NCBI RefSeq assembly: GCF_003576645.1
Contig: NC_044916.1
Span: forward strand, 10,369,793-10,433,792
Length of the DNA stretch: 64,000 nt
From: Ipomoea triloba
Lineage: Eukaryota > Streptophyta > Magnoliopsida > Solanales > Convolvulaceae
Direction of reading: 5' to 3'
Position 1 is the stretch's first letter. Each line of letters starts with the position of its first letter. Positions 57,841-64,000 of the stretch are shown here, piece by piece. The notes below the pieces were generated by a model. That model was not told where the DNA came from. It saw nothing but the letters and a program-made list of their open reading frames with translations, and made no database searches. A program made the translations under genes and the position numbers.

Positions 57841-58414
57841 TAGGGGTGAGCATCGGTCGGTTACAGTTAATAACCGATGGCATTTTTTAAATCTTCATAA
57901 CCGACCGAAACCGACCGAGCATACCCCTCTAACCGACCGAAACCGATTATGTCGGTTTTGGTCGGTTTTTTAGGTAACCGAATAACCGAACCTCCACAAT
58001 TAATATTATATTTAATGTTTATATATTATAATATATTAGTTAATTTTTATAATATATTAGTTATTTAGTTGTGTGTAAATCTGTATATATATACATAAAT
58101 ACAGTAAATTTAGTTAGTTATTGTATGCATGTATATATACAGATTTACACATACAATTTACATTATAATAAATCTTCCCTTCACATGCGTACTGTATGTA
58201 TGTATACATAATATTATATATATATATATAATTGCGTTGGTTATTCGGTGACCGCGGTTATTATACCTTCATAACCGATAAATAACCGAAAAACCGAATA
58301 ACCGAAATGTTTTTTAACTTTATAACCGATAACCGACCGATAACCGAAATTATCGGTCGGTTCGGTTGTCGGTTATCGGTTTTATCGGTTTTTTGGTAAT
58401 TATGCTCACCCCTA
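57841..58414. mobile_element. hAT-type element with CGGTTA arrays and 8-bp TSD
   Basis: Flanks ACCCTATA at 57833-57840 and 58415-58422 are identical. Ends TAGGGGTGAGCATCGG and inverted TAGGGGTGAGCATAATTACC. The two flanking regions are built of ATAACCGA/TCGGTTAT units, the centre is AT-rich. TSD length and TIR fit hAT. Confidence 0.85.
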
Positions 58415-59152
58415 ACCCTATACATCAACCGTAAACCAAGAACGAGCTACTCCATTAAATTTTTTTAACATTGATGAGGGCATCTTTTTCAAATTATAAT
58501 AATTTCTTAACTATTATACATTTAATATTTAAAAGATTACAATTATCTATTTTAAAGTACACTACTAGCAGTCTTAAAACCTAAAATTTCTCACACGTGC
58601 CAAGCTAGAGTTAACAAAGGTCGATCAATACCTAGACTGCTCTCTTGCATTTTTTTTTTTATCAACGTAACTCTCCATTAATAAACAACTCTATCTTTTT
58701 GAGTAATTTCCTTCTTGACATCTCTCTTTTATATTTTTCATGATATCCTATACTTTTTATTATGAAAAGAGTTTTTTCTTGGTCCCTTAACTAATCCTTA
58801 TTCTCAATTTTGCATTTCGACTTTCAATTGTACCAAATGTGGTCCATCGACTTTAAAAAAGTCACCCAATTCAGTCATCAGTTACATATTCCGTCTAATC
58901 AGTGTTAAAATAGAGGGTATTTTCGTTCGTTTACCTATTTTATGCCTAATATACACTGAGAAATAATCGATGGACCATTAAAAAAAAAACTTCTTTTATT
59001 TATTTCATTGTTGTTTATTTTCATTTTTTTAGACTCTATCAAATTAGAATTTCTATACATTTTTGCTCACAAATATAAATAGTTAAAATCGCACAATCCA
59101 ACCTCAAAATTTTTAACTTTCTTTACAGACTTTTTCCCTCTATCTAAACATA

Positions 59153-60132
59153 CCATGCCTATTTATTAACTGAAAATTTTCTCCAGTTTTCTGGAAATTT
59201 AGAAAATTGAAAAACAGAAACAGATAACATGTTTACTACCACAACTTTCCATTTTGAAAACAAAAAATAATTTTTCAGTTGTCTAAATAACTGGAACAAT
59301 ATTAAAAACTGTTTTCAAAATGGAAAATAGAATCATCTATCATCTATTAGACTATATGTCACTATAACCACATTCTCACAATTATTTACTTACATATTTA
59401 TTCATTACTATGATTACATTCATTATCATCTTCTTTTACTTATCATCATCTTCTATCTTTTTTATTTGCATTAGTTATTTAAACATAACTTATTTGCTTA
59501 TGCTTAAAATTATACATCATTCACATTATCAAAATTAAGAATTGAAATCTATACCACGTTTTATATTTTGATTGAGCTGAATTGATTATTGGTTCGGATA
59601 TTTTTAATTATGTTATATCGGATACAAGTTTGGTCCATATATCGGATATTGAAATTTCACATATATTACTGTATTAGAATTCAAAATAAAAATTATATAT
59701 TATATACATGTCATTCAAATGAATATAGGTTAGCTCAAAAAATATTAATATTATCTAAATTAAATTTTATGTGAACTTAATAGTAGGTTATTGGTTCGGA
59801 TATATTTTTATTTATGTTATATATATATATATAATATAAATTTGGTTCAAATATCAAATGTAAAAATTTTACATATATATTGGACTTAAAAGTAAAAATT
59901 ATATTTATTCTATTTAAACCAAATATATTTTAAAATATTTTAAATATAAGGTCTAAAAATTACTTGAAATTAAACTTATTGTTAATTTTATAACGTTAAT
60001 CTAAAAAAATAAATTTGAAAAAATAAGTGTTAGTAGACAAGTTTTCTAAACAGAAAATAGAGAATGGAAAACAGAGAATGAAAACTGAAAAATTACAAAA
60101 CAGAAAACAGTGTTCTGTTAGTAAATAGACCC
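59153..60132. mobile_element. hAT-like element nested in the fold-back arm
   Basis: Left CCATGCCTATTTATTAACTG and inverted right GGGTCTATTTACTAACAGAA. The right arm of the host fold-back lacks this block, which confirms it as an insertion. Relatives at 9265 and 15422. Confidence 0.65.
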
Positions 60133-60199
60133 ACAAACTTTTCCTCTATTCCTATCAAGTTTTACAATAAGTTTGGTAAATTTCATAAATACTCATATA

Positions 60200-60457
60200 C
60201 TACCTCCGTTCCATTTTGGTTGTCTGGTTCGTTTAACGAGGTTTGACTGAAGTTATTTTTAATCCAATTTTTCATAATATTAAGTTTAACATTAATATAT
60301 AAAATTTATATAATTAGAAACTACATTAAAAGTACTATTAAACACAAAAAAATAAATTTAAAAATAATAAAAAATTACTAAAGAAAATAAGCAATGAAGA
60401 AAGAGTTGGTTTGATCAATGAATAGTAAATATGACAGATAAAATGGGATAGGGGGAG
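60200..60457. mobile_element. Mariner-like MITE nested in the fold-back arm
   Basis: TA-CTACCTCCGTTCCATTTT at the left, AAAATGGGATAGGGGGAG-TA at the right; TA target site. Also absent from the right arm. Confidence 0.65.
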
Positions 60458-60923
60458 TACTTTTTTATTTTTATCAATCACTATGTATCACATTAAATAT
60501 TATTTTTATCATTGAAAATAACATTATTTTTTTCGAGCTTAGACACTCAAAGAGTGCAAAATGTAGGGAAAATGTAGGACCGAAAAATAAGTTTTCCAGT
60601 AAACTTCTCGGCTGAGCCGAAAAGTAAAATCTCGTCTATGACCGGAAGGTAAGTTTACTTCTCAGTCACACGGCTGATAGCGCACTTCTAGGCAAGAGAG
60701 GTGCTTCTGGCACTTCTCGGAACTGAGAAGTACGCTTCACTTCTAGGTCAATGACAAAATGTTGAAAAACCTAATAAATCAAATGCAAAAGTAATTAGCA
60801 TAAAATAGACAATCCTAAATCTAAAGTCTCATCATTTACCACAATTACAAGTTCTTGCCATTTTGAAGTTTGTTTGTATTTTATATATGAATACTAATAA
60901 AATTAAATTTGAAAGTGAAACGC

Positions 60924-61017
60924 TTTTACCAAGGTATGTAAAAAAATAATGTTATTTTCAACGATAAAAATAATATTTAATGTAATACATAGTGATTGAT
61001 TGTCTATTAAACATTTA

Positions 61018-61093
<76 letters not shown>

Positions 61094-61452
61094 ATAAAAA
61101 AGATAAAGATAAAAGTATATAACTATTTATGAAAATTACGAAACTTATTATTGTAAAACTTGATAAGGATAGAGGAAAATTTTGTTATTTAGACAGAGGA
61201 AAAAAGTTTGTAGAGAAAGTTTAAAATTTTGAGGTTGATTGTGCGATTTTAACTATTTATATTTGTAAGAAAAAATGTATAGAAATTCTAATTTGATGGA
61301 GTCTAAAAAATGAAAATAAACAAAAGTAAAATAAATAAAAGTGTTTTTTTCAAAATGGTCCTTCNTTTTACCAAGGTATGTAAAAAAATAATGTTATTTT
61401 CAACGATAAAAATAATATTTAATGTAATACATAGTGATTGATTGTCTATTAA

Positions 61453-61533
<81 letters not shown>

Positions 61534-61804
61534 ATAAAAAAGATAAAGATAAAAGTATATAACTATTTATGAAAATTACGAAACTTATTATTGTAAAACT
61601 TGATAAGGATAGAGGAAAATTTTGTTATTTAGACAGAGGAAAAAAGTTTGTAGAGAAAGTTTAAAATTTTGAGGTTGATTGTGCGATTTTAACTATTTAT
61701 ATTTGTAAGAAAAAATGTATAGAAATTCTAATTTGATGGAGTCTAAAAAATGAAAATAAACAAAAGTAAAATAAATAAAAGTGTTTTTTTCAAAATGGTC
61801 CTTC
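60924..61804. repeat. Tandem 440-base duplication around a single N
   Basis: 60924-61364 and 61366-61804 are nearly identical, from TTTTACCAAGGTATG to AAAATGGTCCTTC. They differ mainly in the length of the (TA)n runs at 61018-61090 and 61459-61530. One N at 61365 joins them. Confidence 0.92.
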
Positions 61805-62052
61805 GACTATTTCTCAGTGTATATTAGATATAAAATAGGTAAACGGATGAAAATACCCTCCATTTTAACACTTATTAGACGGAATATGTAACAGAGGACT
61901 AAATTGGGTGAGTTTTTGAAAGTCGAGGGATCACATTTGGTACAATTGAAAGTCGAAATGCAAAATTAAGAATGTGCAATAGTCAAGGGACAATTTTGAA
62001 AAAAAAAAACTCTTATGAAAATTACTTAAGAGAGTTATCTATTTTTTTTGGT

Positions 62053-62531
62053 GAGTTAATTCCTCCAAAGGTCCCTTGTCTTTGATGTCAACTCTAAATT
62101 TAGTCCTAGACTATCATTTTTGCCATTTAACATTCCATACTATTAGTTTTTGGACACTTTTAGTCCTTCTCATGACTTTTCCTATTTTTAGTAAGGGCAT
62201 TTTTGTTTCTTCATATTTTTCTTTTGTTATTTTTTTCGATTTCAACCGGTTTTATTGGTTTAAGACTTTACTAAAAAACGATTGAAAAATCTGGTTACTA
62301 AAAATCAGAGGTTACCTAAAGCCCTAAACAAATTAAATTGGTTGAAACCATAAAAAATAACAAAAGAAAAATATGAAAAGACAAAAATGCACTTACTAAA
62401 AATAGAAAAATTCATGAGAAGGACTAAAAGTGTCTAAGAAATAATAGTCTGGGATGTTAAATGGCAAAAACGATAGTCTGTGACTAAATTTTAAATTGCC
62501 ACAAAAAACAAGGGACCTCTGGTGGAATTAA
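62053..62531. mobile_element. MULE-B-like fold-back MITE
   Basis: GAGTTAATTCCTCCAAAGGT at the left and GACCTCTGGTGGAATTAACT at the right. Flanks TTTTTTGGT and TTATTTGGT are similar. Arms contain inverted AGGACTAAAAGTGTC. Confidence 0.6.
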
Positions 62532-62539
62532 CTTTTATT

Positions 62540-63390
62540 TGGTGAATTAAGAGAGTTATCTATTGATTGAGAATTGTTGAGCAATGGATGCACGAGAGTA
62601 ACTTGGGTATTGATTTGCCTTTATTGACAAAAGAGAGTATGCCTATGTATTTTAATTTTTAAGTCGTAAAATTTTCAAGGCTAGTGTATAGAAATTATAC
62701 ATCTAAGATATATCAAATATTTGTCAAATAAAAATGTCAATGTGGGACTAAAATATGGAAGCTTGAAAGCTTAGTCCCATGTCTTCTTTTTTTTATTTTT
62801 ATTTTTTTAATTTATTTTTTATTTTTTAACACTTGATTGCAAATAAAATTTTATAAAATAAAGAGTTGAAAATAATAGTCTGATACCTATTCTTAATTAA
62901 CAAGTTTCTAATTGAATGGGTAAGTTTAAAACTATATATTCTTTATAAAATGAATTAAATAAGAAAAATTAAAATTATTATATTATAAATGAAATAAATT
63001 ATTTTTCAAATTTTGTAAAAATATGATTTAATTTTTTTTTATATAAAAATGTTATTTACAGTTTATGATCTTTTCCCTTTCTAATCCTTTTTCACTTGGA
63101 TGCCATCTCAGTAATATGGGTGTTTATGTTCTAATCGCTCTAACTTCTAATTTTGTCCACAACTTTGGATGCTAAATATCTCTCCAATATGGGTGCTTCT
63201 GTTCCACTTGCTCTCAATGTTCTTTTTTTTTTTTTATTGTGATTCATATTTCTTTAAATTTATGGAACATGAACATTTTAGCAATCTAAAGATTAAATTT
63301 CACAATTGTTCAAAAATGACAAGACACAAATTAAAATAGACTAAATGAAGTTTATATTATATTATTAGTTGAAGAGATTCAAAATAATTC
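62540..63390. other. Unassigned AT-rich intergenic sequence
   Basis: No recognised feature. It includes short T-rich runs only. Confidence 0.4.
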
Positions 63391-63396
63391 ATGGTA

Positions 63397-63545
63397 TTAT
63401 ACTATGCAATAGCAAGCAATTGGAGCTTCAGCTCCAGGGGCCCCATCCGTACATACACCAGCAGGGAACCCAGTGTCGAGACAAAATTTATTACAACCAA
63501 TTGGATCATAACAACGCCCTTGGTATATCAATGTTTTAGCTTGGG
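63397..63545 (-). CDS. Defensin-like (six-cysteine) secreted peptide, terminal exon
   Basis: A minus-strand exon begins at 63545 after a GACATGCAG acceptor, in phase 1, and stops with TAA at 63399-63397. It reads AQAKTLIYQGRCYDPIGCN then KFCLDTGFPAGVC and ends IACYCIV. The cysteines follow C-x5-C-x3-C-x9-C-x12-C-x-C, as in plant LCR/DEFL peptides, with the Gly-x-Cys core. The first exon with the signal peptide should lie to the right. It was not found before 64000; a MULE-B MITE at about 63650 occupies the intron. Such peptides act outside the cell in defence or reproductive signalling; which one is not decidable here. Confidence 0.7.
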
Positions 63546-63649
63546 CTGCATGTCATAATAACCATAACCAAAATAATTATCATTAGTTCTATTTTCCTAG
63601 TTTTGTAAAAATGTATAAATTCTAAAAACAAATACAAAAAAGAGTGAAT

Positions 63650-63990
63650 TCCATTTTTTGTCCTAGATATTTAGGTGGTCGGCAGTCCATTTTAAGTGTT
63701 ATGACATGACCATTTTTGGTCATTTATCAACAAAACAGTTTAAATATCGTTAAATACAAGGGCATTTTAGTCTTCAATTATGATTTTTTTCAAAAAAAAA
63801 AAGAGAAATAGACATAAAAAATATAACGGTTCAACTTACTTTTTATAAAAAAAGTTTGAAATGTCTTTGTATTTAAAGATATTTCAACGATTTTGTTGAT
63901 GGATGACTAAAAATGGTGAGGATGTTCTAATGAAAAAGAATTAAAATTAGAATCACACGTATAAATCTAGGACAAAAATGAAATTAACTC
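63650..63990. mobile_element. MULE-B MITE at the right edge
   Basis: GAGTGAATTCCATTTTTTGT at the left and inverted GAGTTAATTTCATTTTTGTC at the right. Flanks AATACAAAA and AATATAAAA are a likely decayed duplication. The arms pair over TTGGTCATTTATCAACAAAA-like blocks. Confidence 0.65.
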
Positions 63991-64000
63991 AATATAAAAA

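Larger units (their letters stand above)
58769..62012. mobile_element. Large fold-back element with 9-bp TSD and nested insertions
   Basis: Flanks TTATGAAAA at 58760-58768 and 62013-62021 are identical. Arms: left 58769-59152, 60133-60199 and 60458-60545; right 60948-62012, the latter containing the duplicated block. The arms pair over TTTCGACTTTCAATTGTACC, AACTATTTATATTTGT and AATAACATTATTTTTTT. A hAT-like element (59153-60132) and a mariner-like MITE (60200-60457) interrupt the left arm only. The loop (60546-60947) is unlike the rest. Confidence 0.75.

Overview
This is nuclear DNA of a flowering plant, most likely a eudicot. It is AT-rich, has spliced genes with GT-AG introns, and is crowded with short non-autonomous transposons. 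I cannot fix the species. The gene content fits an asterid, but that is a guess. One N at 61365 shows this is assembled sequence.

Five host genes can be supported. On the minus strand at the left edge is a multi-pass membrane RING-type E3 ubiquitin ligase; its RING exons lie outside the window. A P-class pentatricopeptide repeat gene (like Arabidopsis At5g11310, mitochondrial) is on the plus strand at 16966-20913, with one 2.1-kb intron. A TIFY8-type gene (non-JAZ TIFY repressor) is on the plus strand at 35970-40009 in six exons. Its 3' neighbour, tail to tail at 44386-52150, is a nine-exon minus-strand gene for a small coiled-coil protein resembling the C-terminal half of CCDC93. The terminal exon of a six-cysteine defensin-like peptide gene is on the minus strand at 63397-63545. 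Gene fragments include a broken copy of the E3 exon 1 (about 22737-23110) and a zf-GRF-like remnant (about 43550-43820).

The rest is layered mobile DNA. Nested LINE remnants fill about 5.0-10.7 kb and recur at 14.1-14.7 and 16.1-16.6 kb. Copia LTR-retrotransposon remains lie at 54.4-57.8 kb, with an initiator-tRNA-Met type primer binding site. There are several tRNA-derived SINEs and many hAT-like, mariner-like and Mutator-like (MULE) MITEs.

Two 9-bp-TSD MITE families dominate. Family A has termini close to GGCAAATTATACCGTGGACC, which themselves contain palindromes such as GTGGACCATGGTCCAC; its interior is a minisatellite that differs from copy to copy. Family B has termini close to GAGTTAATTCCATTTTTGTC. 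Family A has hit a SINE, the PPR intron, a copia gag gene and the region upstream of TIFY8, where three copies lie head to tail. A 1.3-kb element with about 270-bp inverted repeats around a non-repeat, gene-like core sits in the last intron of the CCDC93-like gene. A 3.2-kb fold-back element with a 9-bp TSD occupies 58.8-62.0 kb, and a probable false duplication beside the N lies inside it.
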